A stretch of DNA of 64,000 bases from an uncultured Clostridia bacterium (GTDB lineage Bacteria > Bacillota > Clostridia > Christensenellales > CAG-314): positions 62,001 to 126,000 of the forward strand of contig CALVWF010000004.1 in NCBI GenBank assembly GCA_944364615.1, read 5' to 3'. Below are positions 32,581-40,812 of this stretch, one piece after another. The first letter of the stretch is position 1. The number at the start of each line of letters is the position of its first letter. The translations under genes were made by a program, and so were the position numbers. The notes beneath the pieces are model-generated. The model was not told where the DNA came from. It was given only the letters and a program-made list of their open reading frames with translations, and made no database searches.

Positions 32581-33729
32581 TCAGGCCTTTTTGAAGTGTT
32601 CAATAGCTTTAAGCAGGTAAGTGTCGTTGAAGGATTCTTCAAAAGACTTAACCGTGTTTCCTGCAGGAACATTACCCTTGCTTGTATTGTACAGATATTC
32701 CATATAGGAGTAACCCTGTCCGGATTCGTTTGCAAATCCTTCTTCGTACTGAGCCTGAGACCAGAAAATAGTAGCGTCAAGGTTGTAGGAACCTGCTGTA
32801 ACACCGCACAGATTTTCAGCGGCTGTGATAGCTTCCTGACCGTGTTCTCTGCTTGCACCGCGATAGATTGCAACTTCATACAAAGCGTTGATGAGGTTTT
32901 GAGCAACTTCGGGGTTTTCTTCCAACCATTTTGTGGAAGCAACGTATGTACCTACGGAAGCCTGTCCTGTAAGAACGGACCAGTCGGCAATCTTTTCAAT
33001 GTCACTGTTTGTAGTATAAATGGTCTTTGTAGCGGGAGAATAAGCAACCGCAACGTCGATCTTTTCGCTTGCAGATGTAGCCATTGCAGCGGGTATCTTG
33101 TCGTTTTCCATGTTGACAACCGTTACTTTGTTTGCTTCCGTTGAGTTGGGAGCGGTGTAATCGGCAAGGTAATCGGATGCTTCCGTGAAGATCCAGATCT
33201 GATCTGTAGCGTCAACGCCTTCATTCAGCCAGTTTACAAGACTCTTGAAGTAGTTACCGGGGGTTGCGCCTGTCTGCAAATAAACAGTCTTGCCTTTAAG
33301 TCCGGCAAAAACTTCTTCCTTTTCGAAAGTGCCGTTGCTGTTGGTGTCGGTAAACAATCCTTTACGAGCCATAAGGTGTTCGGAGTTACCGAGGTTTTCA
33401 AAGAATACGAACTGTGCGCCGTTTCCGTTGCCGTCTATAGCGTTCCATGCAACGCCTGCTCCGATGTAACCGATATCGAGTGTTCTTTTGTCTGCACGGA
33501 GAGCGGTCATTTCGGCAACACCGTTTTCAACTTGTGTAACCTCGAGATTGATTCCCCATTTTTCAAAAATACCCTTTTCCAGACCGAGAGCAACGTTAGA
33601 CGCTCCTTCGTTTCTGTGAATTGCAATTCTTACCGTCGTAAGATCGCTTGCAGGCGTACAAGCAACCATAGTTACGGCGAGTGCAATTACCACAACAAAT
33701 GCAAGTAACATTGACAATACTTTTTTCAT
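32581..33729 (-). CDS. ABC substrate-binding lipoprotein, taurine/nitrate (NMT1/SsuA) type
   Basis: 382 residues with a lipoprotein signal ending in VACTP (Cys about 24). The fold type is TauA/SsuA/NMT1: GLEKGIFEKWGINLEV near the N-terminus and LDIGYIGAGVAWNAIDGNG. A segment near residues 129-140 (DTNSNGTFEKEE) is a canonical EF-hand-like calcium loop, an unusual insertion. It captures the substrate outside the membrane for the permease and ATPase encoded just upstream. Families of this type carry sulfonates, nitrate, cyanate, pyrimidines and other small anions; no sugar-binding family resembles it. AAAGGAG precedes the ATG. Confidence 0.9.
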   Translation of the reverse strand: MKKVLSMLLAFVVVIALAVTMVACTPASDLTTVRIAIHRNEGASNVALGLEKGIFEKWGINLEVTQVENGVAEMTALRADKRTLDIGYIGAGVAWNAIDGNGNGAQFVFFENLGNSEHLMARKGLFTDTNSNGTFEKEEVFAGLKGKTVYLQTGATPGNYFKSLVNWLNEGVDATDQIWIFTEASDYLADYTAPNSTEANKVTVVNMENDKIPAAMATSASEKIDVAVAYSPATKTIYTTNSDIEKIADWSVLTGQASVGTYVASTKWLEENPEVAQNLINALYEVAIYRGASREHGQEAITAAENLCGVTAGSYNLDATIFWSQAQYEEGFANESGQGYSYMEYLYNTSKGNVPAGNTVKSFEESFNDTYLLKAIEHFKKA

Positions 33730-33791
33730 AATTTTTCTCCTTTTAATTTTTTTTAATTTTAACAGAGTCCGCTCTGCTTGAAATTCGTTGT

Positions 33792-34673
33792 TTATTTTCT
33801 TACTTCCAGATACATTCTGTATACCGTGTCCCAGATTTTGTTTTTAAGTTCGAGGAAATGTGGCTCCATTTTTGTTGCCTGATTACGGGGATAAGGCAAA
33901 TCGATGTCCACGATTTCGTGTACTTTGCCGGGACGTGCGCTCATTATTACTACACGAGTAGCAAGCAATACCGCTTCTTCCACGTCGTGAGTAATGAAGA
34001 AACAGGTTTTTCTTTCCGTTTCCCACGTTTTGAGCAGATCTTCCTGCAACTGCGCTCTTGTCTGAGCGTCCAATGCTCCGAACGGTTCGTCCAGCAACAG
34101 TACTTCGGGAGCAACGGCGTATCCTCTTGCAATTGCAACACGTTGTTTCATACCGCCCGACAATTCTTTTGGAAAACTGTTTTCAAAGCCTTCAAGATTT
34201 ACCATCTTTATGTACTTGTCTGCCAAGGCATGTTTTTCCGCCGGAGTCATGTGCTCGTAACGTCTTTCCATGTGGGTTTCACCGGTTTTCTTGTCCACCA
34301 CCATCACATCGTGCCACACCTTTTTGAACTTCATACCGAATTCGATATTCTTTCTGACAGTCATCCAGGGGAACAAGGCGTATTGCTGGAATATTACTCC
34401 TCTGTCCGGTCCGGGGCCTATTACAGGATGTTCGTCAATGGTGACTTCACCCGTATCGTGCGGTTCGAGACCGGCGATTATATTAAGCAACGTAGTCTTA
34501 CCGCAACCGGAAGGACCTACCACGCATATAAATTCGTTGGGGTAAATATCGAGACTTACGTCGTTCAATGCAATTACGTCGTTTCCACCGACAACCTTGT
34601 ATGTTTTGTTGACGTTCTTGACTCTTATAAGAGGTTTTGACTGCGTAACAGTCTTATCTTTTTCTTTTTCCAT
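33792..34673 (-). CDS. ABC importer ATPase, TauB/SsuB type
   Basis: 293 residues. Walker [10 protein letters not shown], signature LSGGMKQR, Walker [12 protein letters not shown] and switch [10 protein letters not shown]. The Q-loop region reads [15 protein letters not shown], characteristic of NrtD/TauB/SsuB ATPases. After [11 protein letters not shown] there is an extra segment of about 25 residues ([20 protein letters not shown]), not present in typical TauB. AGGAGG precedes the ATG. It energises the permease encoded 18 bases upstream. Confidence 0.93.
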   Translation of the reverse strand: MEKEKDKTVTQSKPLIRVKNVNKTYKVVGGNDVIALNDVSLDIYPNEFICVVGPSGCGKTTLLNIIAGLEPHDTGEVTIDEHPVIGPGPDRGVIFQQYALFPWMTVRKNIEFGMKFKKVWHDVMVVDKKTGETHMERRYEHMTPAEKHALADKYIKMVNLEGFENSFPKELSGGMKQRVAIARGYAVAPEVLLLDEPFGALDAQTRAQLQEDLLKTWETERKTCFFITHDVEEAVLLATRVVIMSARPGKVHEIVDIDLPYPRNQATKMEPHFLELKNKIWDTVYRMYLEVRK

Positions 34674-34691
34674 AAGTGATTACCTCCTTAA

Positions 34692-35504
34692 TTACTTCCA
34701 CTTGGTAAGTTTCTTTTCGACAAACAAAAGCACTCTGTCCAGTATGAAACCTATTATACCGATTGTGATTATGCCGAGAAGAACCACCGAGACATTCATG
34801 AATTGCTGAGCGGAAGTGATTCTTGCGCCAAGTCCGTAAGTTGCGCCCGTCATTTCAGAAGCGATAAGCGTTGTCAGAGCCGTAGCAATACCCAGTCTTG
34901 CCGCCACCAGTATGAAGGGGAAGGCAGCAGGTATCATCACGCTTAAAAAGATGTTGATATCTCTTGCGCCGAAAGTATATGCCGCTTTTACAAGCGTCTT
35001 GTCCACTTCTCTTATTCCCTGATAAATCGTTACGACAGATACAAGGAAAACTGCAATAAAGATGATGGTATACTTGGCCATTTCGCTGAGTCCCATTGCA
35101 AGAATTACCAAAGGAATCAAAGCGATCGGGGGAATTGTGCGGAAAAACTGTATCCACGGATCGATCAGTGCACGAACCTTGGGATACCATCCCATCAGGA
35201 ACGACACAGGTATTGCACAGGCCAAAGCCACAATAAAGCCTACCAATACACGTTGCAATGACGCCCATATGTCTTTAAAATATCTTCCTGCCTGTACTTC
35301 CTGTCCCAAAGCACTTATTACCTGTTGGGGACTGGCAAGGAAAGTGTTTATAGACGGAATGAGCGTTATAAGAAACCACACCAGAACGCCTACGAAAATC
35401 GATGAAACGTTAAGTATATTTCTGGTAGTCGGGTTACCGTCTGAGAAGTCTTTTAACTTTCTCATTTTTATTTCGCCGGTTAAGGCTTTTTCTTGTTCAT
35501 CCAT
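34692..35504 (-). CDS. ABC importer permease, TauC/SsuC type
   Basis: 270 residues from the ATG at 35504; GAGGTG lies before it, and a further ATG at 35519 overlaps that site. About six helices, with the permease EAA-like motif KAAYTFGARDINIFLSVMIPAAFPFIL contacting the ATPase. RTIPPIALIPLVILAMG is typical of TauC/SsuC. It forms the channel for the anion-type importer in the sugar operon. Confidence 0.93.
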   Translation of the reverse strand: MDEQEKALTGEIKMRKLKDFSDGNPTTRNILNVSSIFVGVLVWFLITLIPSINTFLASPQQVISALGQEVQAGRYFKDIWASLQRVLVGFIVALACAIPVSFLMGWYPKVRALIDPWIQFFRTIPPIALIPLVILAMGLSEMAKYTIIFIAVFLVSVVTIYQGIREVDKTLVKAAYTFGARDINIFLSVMIPAAFPFILVAARLGIATALTTLIASEMTGATYGLGARITSAQQFMNVSVVLLGIITIGIIGFILDRVLLFVEKKLTKWK

Positions 35505-35528
35505 AGCACTGCACCTCATGTAAAATAT

Positions 35529-36356
35529 TTATTTTTCAGCCACTTCCCGGCTGATACCTATCAAAGCGTCTTTGTGCTTCTGCAACAGAGAAGCGGGGAA
35601 TGTGATTGAGGGGGTACCCAACACTGCACGGCGTACTACCGAGCGGTGCCACGGGCGGAAACAAAACAGACGGATCTTTTTTGCTCCGAGTATCTGTCTG
35701 AGCCCTACAGTCACACAATATTCAGGCATTACGTAGTAAGCGCCGTCAAACTCGTTCAATGCGTTTACCACACGCGTCTCCCTTGAAATTCGTTGCACTC
35801 TTACGGTAGAATTGACGAATTGCGCTTCCGTTACCAGTTCGTCCGGTTCGGGAGGTTCGTTAAACGCCATATGTCCGTTGATACCTATACCTCCGAAACA
35901 TACATCCGCGCTTCCGCCGTGACGTGCAATGACGTCCTCGATGAACGCCGCATTGTCCTGCGAAGGGAATATACGCTGACTCTCTGGCATTATAAGATCC
36001 TTGTCTATAAGACCGTAGCAACCTTCCGCCATAAATTTGCGGAAACTGAGGTTATCTTCGGGAGATATCAGAGTTTTGCTGTCCTGCATGTACTCGTCCA
36101 TATTGATAAAAGTTACGTCTTTTAAAGAAATACGCTCTTTATTGACTCTTTCGGCAAAATACTTGTACTGACCTACAGGACCTACGGGCACGATAAACAG
36201 CGTTTTTTTGCCCTTTTCGTTGTTGGACACTATTTCTTCTGCCATCATGTCAGCCATTGCCTTAAACGCCGCTTCGGCGTCGGCATATACTTTAACGGGA
36301 ATTTTACCCTTCATTAACGTATCGCTGTCTGCAAATACGATATCCTTGATGTTCAT
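35529..36356 (-). CDS. NagB-like protein with an altered phosphate loop
   Basis: 275 residues of the glucosamine-6-phosphate deaminase / 6-phosphogluconolactonase fold. Catalytic-region motifs are kept: NMDEY (residues 85-89) and GIGINGHMAFNEP (156-168). The phosphate-binding loop near the N-terminus, normally LPTGGTP or LATGSSP, reads VPVGPVGQ (56-63), without the Thr/Ser-Gly-Gly/Ser-Ser/Thr residues. The true nagB of this genome lies at 47958. This gene is therefore a divergent paralogue that may deaminate, isomerise or hydrolyse an unusual substrate. It sits between aldose epimerase and ABC permease genes; AAGGAGG precedes the ATG. Confidence 0.8.
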   Translation of the reverse strand: MNIKDIVFADSDTLMKGKIPVKVYADAEAAFKAMADMMAEEIVSNNEKGKKTLFIVPVGPVGQYKYFAERVNKERISLKDVTFINMDEYMQDSKTLISPEDNLSFRKFMAEGCYGLIDKDLIMPESQRIFPSQDNAAFIEDVIARHGGSADVCFGGIGINGHMAFNEPPEPDELVTEAQFVNSTVRVQRISRETRVVNALNEFDGAYYVMPEYCVTVGLRQILGAKKIRLFCFRPWHRSVVRRAVLGTPSITFPASLLQKHKDALIGISREVAEK

Positions 36357-36366
36357 ATCGGCCTCC

Positions 36367-37209
36367 TTATTTTTCCACCGTATAACTTACTGTATAGGTA
36401 GCGTCAGACGATGTCTTCAAGATGTTGACGAGCGGTTTTTCCGACAGTTCGTACGGAGAATCGGCAACCTCGCAAATGCCCCACCACGGTTCGATGCACA
36501 CGAAATCTCCCGATTGAGCATTGCTCCATATAGCAACCGTTGAAGGATTTGCGCGTACCGTAATATTGATTCCGTCACCGCGTTTTAAAGTAATTTTGTC
36601 ACCGTACGGTTCAGGAATAACTACCGTAGCGTGTTTTTTGAACAACTGTTTGTCCACTTTCACAGTCGTATCGGCAAGCACTTGTTTTTCTCCCGCTATT
36701 CTTCCCTTTTCGTCCAGCGGAAAATTGTAGAGCGTTTGCGGAGCAAACTCTATGACGTCGTTGCCTGTAACGGCAAATCCGGGATGTGCTCCCAAATAGT
36801 AAGGCATATCCTTCTGACCGCAATTGGCCACTTTGTATTGCACCGTCCAGCCGTTTTCCAATAACGAATAGGTGACATCCAGTGCAAATTCAAACGGATA
36901 CTGACGCAGGGTATCGCTGTCTGAAGTCACGCTGAGCGTAATGCTGTCTTGCCCGTAAGAAACGGCAAATTGTTTGTTACGCACTACTCCGTGCCCCATA
37001 TCGGTAGTGTATTTCACTCCGTCAACCGTAAAGAAGTCCCAGCGTCCTATTACGGGAAACATCACCACGTCACGGTATTTCCAGGATCGTTCGTCTCCGT
37101 TCCACAGCAATTGCGTCGAAGCGGGAAGATATTCCGCTCTGTGTAAGGACGCGCCCGTACAGTCCACCTCTAATTTAATGTTTTTGTTTGCCAACGTTAC
37201 AGTACTCAT
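36367..37209 (-). CDS. Aldose 1-epimerase-family protein (LacX-like)
   Basis: 280 residues, beta-sandwich mutarotase family. Visible pieces: DMGHGVVRNKQF (with the conserved His), PYYLGAHPGFAV (second His), and FVCIEPWWGICE with the catalytic-type Glu. It would interconvert alpha and beta anomers of a free or phosphorylated sugar. Its ATG overlaps the aldolase stop (ATGA), and GGGTC lies upstream. The sulfoquinovose mutarotase YihR belongs to the same superfamily, which fits one possible reading of the operon. Confidence 0.85.
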   Translation of the reverse strand: MSTVTLANKNIKLEVDCTGASLHRAEYLPASTQLLWNGDERSWKYRDVVMFPVIGRWDFFTVDGVKYTTDMGHGVVRNKQFAVSYGQDSITLSVTSDSDTLRQYPFEFALDVTYSLLENGWTVQYKVANCGQKDMPYYLGAHPGFAVTGNDVIEFAPQTLYNFPLDEKGRIAGEKQVLADTTVKVDKQLFKKHATVVIPEPYGDKITLKRGDGINITVRANPSTVAIWSNAQSGDFVCIEPWWGICEVADSPYELSEKPLVNILKTSSDATYTVSYTVEK

Positions 37210-38345
37210 AGACCCTTGCCGTATCTTTCAGCCATTTCTTTCAACGTAACGACGGGAATATCGTCGGCGTCCCCCGCTCCGCCGAAAAGAACCGTTGCAG
37301 TAGTGACGATCTCCTTTACGCCGTCGGTGATGGGTTTAAGATACTTCTGCGACAAATGGTCATGGCGGTCTTCCACCAACTGTTTAGTGAGAGGAGCAAG
37401 ATAATATCTGTAATCGAACTGCTGCGGTTTTTCACACATCAGTTTCCACACCTGATCGTCTTCTCGCAACGTTTCGTCGGACATGTACATTTTGCGTACG
37501 TTGCGGGTGATAGCCAGTCTGATGTCCGTGTCAACGTTGATTTTACTTATTCCCGCCGGAATAACTTCGTTGAGTTGCGATACGGGCACGCCCTTGCCGC
37601 TTACCTGTCCTCCGAGCATATTTATCTGTCTGACGATATACTGCGGAACAAGGCTGGATCCGTGAGAAACAAGCGCGCCGTTTATCTTCTCGTGGTGCAT
37701 ATTTTCCATTGTGGCAATGACAATTTCCTTGCGCAGTTTCACGTTGTCGCCTTTGACGGCACCGTGTTTTGTTCCGTAAGAAATGGCAAGACTGTCACAA
37801 CCCGTGCGCTTGAAAAAGTCTACGGCGGTAATGGGATTTGTGTAACTGCTGTTTTCCGCAAACACATCGTCCTCGGTACCTGCAAGTACGCCCAGTTCTC
37901 CTTCTACGGAGACACCTCTTTTGTGTGCGTAATCTACTACTTTTTTGGTAAGAGCAACGTTTTCTTCGTAAGGCAACGACGAACCGTCCACCATTACGGA
38001 GGAAAATCCTGCATCGATGGCAATTTTTACGCTTTCGAAAGAACGACCGTGATCGAGATGTAAAACAACGGGAATCGTTGCTTTTTCAGCCAACTGTCTG
38101 ACGTAATTTGCAATTCTTTCGGCACCGAGTCTTTTTTCTTCAAGCGTACCGTTGAGGAAATCCGCGTTTCCTCCGAGATATGCCAACCCCGGTTCCGCAA
38201 CCTGTATAATCGCACCGCTGCGAATGGTTTCGTGAGCCTCTATAATCGCCTTGGCCTGACAGGGCATGTTGACATTGTAAGCGCCGTGCGCTATTCCGTG
38301 TGCTGTTGCATATTCCAAAAGCGGTCTCATCGGAATGTAAGGCAT
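37206..38345 (-). CDS. Class II fructose-bisphosphate-type aldolase
   Basis: 379 residues, TIM barrel with zinc. Motifs: AYNVNMPCQA near the N-terminus, HLDHGRSFESV with catalytic-site Asp-His, VSVEGELGVLAGTEDDV with a metal-site Glu, SLAISYGTKHGAVKG (zinc His), LVSHGSS (zinc His) and KINVDTDIRLA. The length and GKGVPVSQLNEVI insertion match the longer Calvin-type (CbbA) subgroup. It cleaves a ketose 1,6-bisphosphate (or 1-phosphate) to dihydroxyacetone phosphate and an aldehyde. AAGGAG precedes the ATG. Nearby triose isomerase and PFK genes fit such a step. Confidence 0.9.
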   Translation of the reverse strand: MPYIPMRPLLEYATAHGIAHGAYNVNMPCQAKAIIEAHETIRSGAIIQVAEPGLAYLGGNADFLNGTLEEKRLGAERIANYVRQLAEKATIPVVLHLDHGRSFESVKIAIDAGFSSVMVDGSSLPYEENVALTKKVVDYAHKRGVSVEGELGVLAGTEDDVFAENSSYTNPITAVDFFKRTGCDSLAISYGTKHGAVKGDNVKLRKEIVIATMENMHHEKINGALVSHGSSLVPQYIVRQINMLGGQVSGKGVPVSQLNEVIPAGISKINVDTDIRLAITRNVRKMYMSDETLREDDQVWKLMCEKPQQFDYRYYLAPLTKQLVEDRHDHLSQKYLKPITDGVKEIVTTATVLFGGAGDADDIPVVTLKEMAERYGKGL

Positions 38346-38381
38346 ATCCGTTCTCCTTTATATCGATTTTAAATATTTTAT

Positions 38382-39815
38382 TTATTCGTCTTTCATGCAA
38401 AGGTGTACTGCAGCCGTCTTGAATGCCTTGGGCATAGCAAGAATGTTGGGCTTGTAACCTACATACTTTGTGGCGTCCTGCAACGCTTCTTCCACCGTTG
38501 CACGCGTCTTCATTCCCATTGCTCTGGCAATACCCGGTTGTTTTGCTCCGACTATATATATTGCCGAGCAGTTTTTCTCCGCAATGTGCGCACAACTTAT
38601 CATTGAAAATCCGTGGTAAGGATGATAGCCGTATTCTTCACGGTACTTGCGGATATATTCCTTGTCTTTGGCAAGACGTTCGGAATATTTGGCAACTTCC
38701 GGCAAAATGTTTCCCTCCTGTTGGAAAAGGTTGAAGATTTCACGGTAAGAGGGGAACTCCTCATCGTGGAACCAACCGTCGCACACCGAACACGCTATTA
38801 TCACCGCATTGTCGCTGAGCACTCTCTTGTGACGTATGACCTGAGCGGAAATTGCCTGCATCATCAACAAAGGATTTGTTCCCATACCGTTTCCGTAATG
38901 GAACATTACAGGAAGCCCTACCACCATCACGTCGTACTTCTTTTCCGCCCATTTGACGTAAGTACGTTTGTCGGCTATTGCCCAACTTAAAGGCTGAATA
39001 TCGTGAGCGTATCCCGTAAACACCGCTATCTGTCTCTGATAGGTATCGAGCACGGCGTCACAGGTAAAGAATTTCTTGCCCATGCACTTTTCCATGTGCA
39101 TTCCAATGGCATCGAACTTGCGCCGCATAAGAGAATGTGTTGAAACGGGAACAAAGTCCTGTCTGTGCATTACTTCGGGAGTGTGGTGAGCGGAAATACA
39201 CTGCCAGTTTGTAATACCTGTAGCGCAGTGCTTATAACCTCCGCTGTACCCGCCGTAAGGATTGCCGAGGGTATGTCCTATAAGAACCGCAAGGTCGGCG
39301 TCGTACACTTCTTTGTTCATCACCACGTGAGAATTGAATTGTTCTTCGTATCCCAGATCCACAAGATTGTCCCAGTTTTCGCTGTCGTGGTTTTCTATCT
39401 GTCCCAACGGGTAAAACTCGTCGAATATCTTGTCGCCGAGCAAACCTCTGATTTCTTCGGGAGTGTTCTTGCGGTGAAGCCCGTTGCTGCACAGCAGTTT
39501 GATGTCCTTGTGCTCGACTCCTGCTTTGAGACATTCCTCGATGATGATGGGAATGCTCGTCTTGCGATGGCTGTCGGCCTGAGTACCGCCTTTAACTCTG
39601 TCGGGGAATATGATTACTACTTTACTGCCTTTTTTGACCTGTTTGGAAATAGGTTCTACTCCGATGGGATTGAGAATGGATCTTTTTGTTTCTTCGTAAA
39701 TGTTCTCCAGCACGGGAGGATCGGGCACTGTTTCGCCGGGTATAAACACATCGGTGTTTTCATCGGGCAAAGTGACGTCCATCATCTCGTTTCCGTATTC
39801 GAATTGCAGTTTCAT
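38382..39815 (-). CDS. LarA-like nickel-dependent hydroxyacid racemase/epimerase homologue
   Basis: 477 residues from the ATG at 39815, which overlaps the upstream tpi-like stop (ATGA) and has AAGGGGG before it; the longer frame to 40064 runs into tpi. LarA family features: VIIFPDRVKGG near residue 75, CSNGLHRKN (GxHR), GGYSGGYKHCATGI with the Lys that binds the nickel-pincer cofactor in LarA, and AHHTPEV. LarA racemises lactate; homologues act on other 2-hydroxyacids, and some are reported to epimerise gluconate. The cofactor genes larB, larC and larE are not in the window. In this operon the substrate is more likely a sugar-derived acid than lactate. Confidence 0.82.
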   Translation of the reverse strand: MKLQFEYGNEMMDVTLPDENTDVFIPGETVPDPPVLENIYEETKRSILNPIGVEPISKQVKKGSKVVIIFPDRVKGGTQADSHRKTSIPIIIEECLKAGVEHKDIKLLCSNGLHRKNTPEEIRGLLGDKIFDEFYPLGQIENHDSENWDNLVDLGYEEQFNSHVVMNKEVYDADLAVLIGHTLGNPYGGYSGGYKHCATGITNWQCISAHHTPEVMHRQDFVPVSTHSLMRRKFDAIGMHMEKCMGKKFFTCDAVLDTYQRQIAVFTGYAHDIQPLSWAIADKRTYVKWAEKKYDVMVVGLPVMFHYGNGMGTNPLLMMQAISAQVIRHKRVLSDNAVIIACSVCDGWFHDEEFPSYREIFNLFQQEGNILPEVAKYSERLAKDKEYIRKYREEYGYHPYHGFSMISCAHIAEKNCSAIYIVGAKQPGIARAMGMKTRATVEEALQDATKYVGYKPNILAMPKAFKTAAVHLCMKDE

Positions 39816-40621
39816 TTCAAACCCCCTTGATAAGTTTCTACTATTTTGTTGAAATCTTCTATATAAAATCCGAAATCGCTTCCGAATCTGGTAAGAGCAA
39901 TCAGCCCTCCGTCCAGTTTCTCTATACCGGCAAGCATTTCGGCATTCTGTTCTTTCAGACCTCCTCCGTAAACAACTGGCAGATTGTAAACCGATTTGAC
40001 GTGTTCCACAATTTCTTCTATATACTGTCTGTCGGGAGGTATCTTGCCCACTCCGATAGCCCAAACGGGTTCATAGGCTATGGCAACGTTGGTAAGATCC
40101 ACGTCTTTAAGTCCCGTTTCCAACTGATGCGTCAATACATCAAACCTGTACTGTTGTTCTTCGCTCTTTTCACCTATACAGTACAGCACGTTCATTCCGG
40201 CATTGACTGCGCACCTGATTTCACGGTTCAATATTTCGTTGACATCTCCCTGACCGCCGCCTGCGCTCAGAATACCGTTTAAGTACGCGCGCTCTTCGCA
40301 GTGACCTATTATCACGCTGTCAACGCCGAGAGCCTTCATCGACTTAGCGGTACGGAATGTTGTCATACCGCCGAAATTGCCGCCCTTTTCAACGTCCTTT
40401 TCGTAAACGCCCTGACAGCCTATATGAGTTCGCTTGGCAACGTCTGTGGCAGGCAACACGTACGCTTCCTGAAAAAACACCGTGAACATAAAATCCTGCG
40501 AAAGTTTTTCAATGTCGGAAACTATCTTTCGGGCGTACTGCTCACGCATCCCCGTATCGTTGATGCCGCCCATTTCGCGCGGTATGTCGAAACGCTTCAA
40601 ATTCAAATAAATTCTTTTCAT
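39812..40621 (-). CDS. Triose-phosphate-isomerase-like protein, divergent
   Basis: 269 residues of the TIM family. Catalytic residues are recognisable: Asn7/Lys9 in YLNLKRF (usual GNWKMN), His107 in IIGHCEER (usual LGHSERR) and Glu184 in YEPVWAIGVGK. The phosphate-gripping loops differ: YGGGLKEQN replaces YGGSVxxxN, and the late DGxLVGGASL motif is changed to DGGLIALTRF. It is the first gene of the 11-gene operon. It may isomerise a three- or four-carbon phosphate other than glyceraldehyde 3-phosphate, as known TIM paralogues of tetrose pathways do. I would not call it the housekeeping tpiA. Confidence 0.8.
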   Translation of the reverse strand: MKRIYLNLKRFDIPREMGGINDTGMREQYARKIVSDIEKLSQDFMFTVFFQEAYVLPATDVAKRTHIGCQGVYEKDVEKGGNFGGMTTFRTAKSMKALGVDSVIIGHCEERAYLNGILSAGGGQGDVNEILNREIRCAVNAGMNVLYCIGEKSEEQQYRFDVLTHQLETGLKDVDLTNVAIAYEPVWAIGVGKIPPDRQYIEEIVEHVKSVYNLPVVYGGGLKEQNAEMLAGIEKLDGGLIALTRFGSDFGFYIEDFNKIVETYQGGLK

Positions 40622-40671
40622 ACCTCTGATCTGCCTGTAAATTTTTCAGACAAGTACGTCTGTTCAATTTC

Positions 40672-40700
40672 ACTATACTTTGATGTAAAGAATTTGAAAA
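40672..40700 (-). promoter_or_regulatory. Probable promoter of the 11-gene sugar operon
   Basis: Reverse strand TTTTCA, 17 bases, TATAGT (40677-40672); the -35 box is poor. Operator 40713-40724 lies just upstream, which suggests activation or loop-forming repression. Confidence 0.5.
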
Positions 40701-40712
40701 GACACTATTTGT

Positions 40713-40724
40713 GCAAACGATTGC
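40713..40724. promoter_or_regulatory. LacI-family operator GCAAACGATTGC
   Basis: A nearly symmetric 12-mer with the central CG typical of LacI-family sites, upstream of the operon promoter and of the divergent LacI gene. Confidence 0.75.
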
Positions 40725-40734
40725 GGAATAAGAC

Positions 40735-40763
40735 TTGAATTCTCTTTACTTATAGTTTACAAT
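40735..40763 (+). promoter_or_regulatory. Promoter of the LacI-type regulator
   Basis: TTGAAT (40735-40740), 17 bases, TACAAT (40758-40763). The expected start near 40770 lies inside the operator at 40769-40780, so the gene is probably autoregulated. Confidence 0.7.
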
Positions 40764-40768
40764 ATATA

Positions 40769-40795
40769 CAAACGATTGCATCCGAAACCGTTGCA
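40769..40795. promoter_or_regulatory. Tandem LacI-family operators
   Basis: CAAACGATTGCA (40769-40780) and the related GAAACCGTTGCA (40784-40795), 15 bases apart, covering the transcription start and leader of the regulator gene. Confidence 0.7.
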
Positions 40796-40812
40796 TCAAA
40801 GGAGGAGGGACA

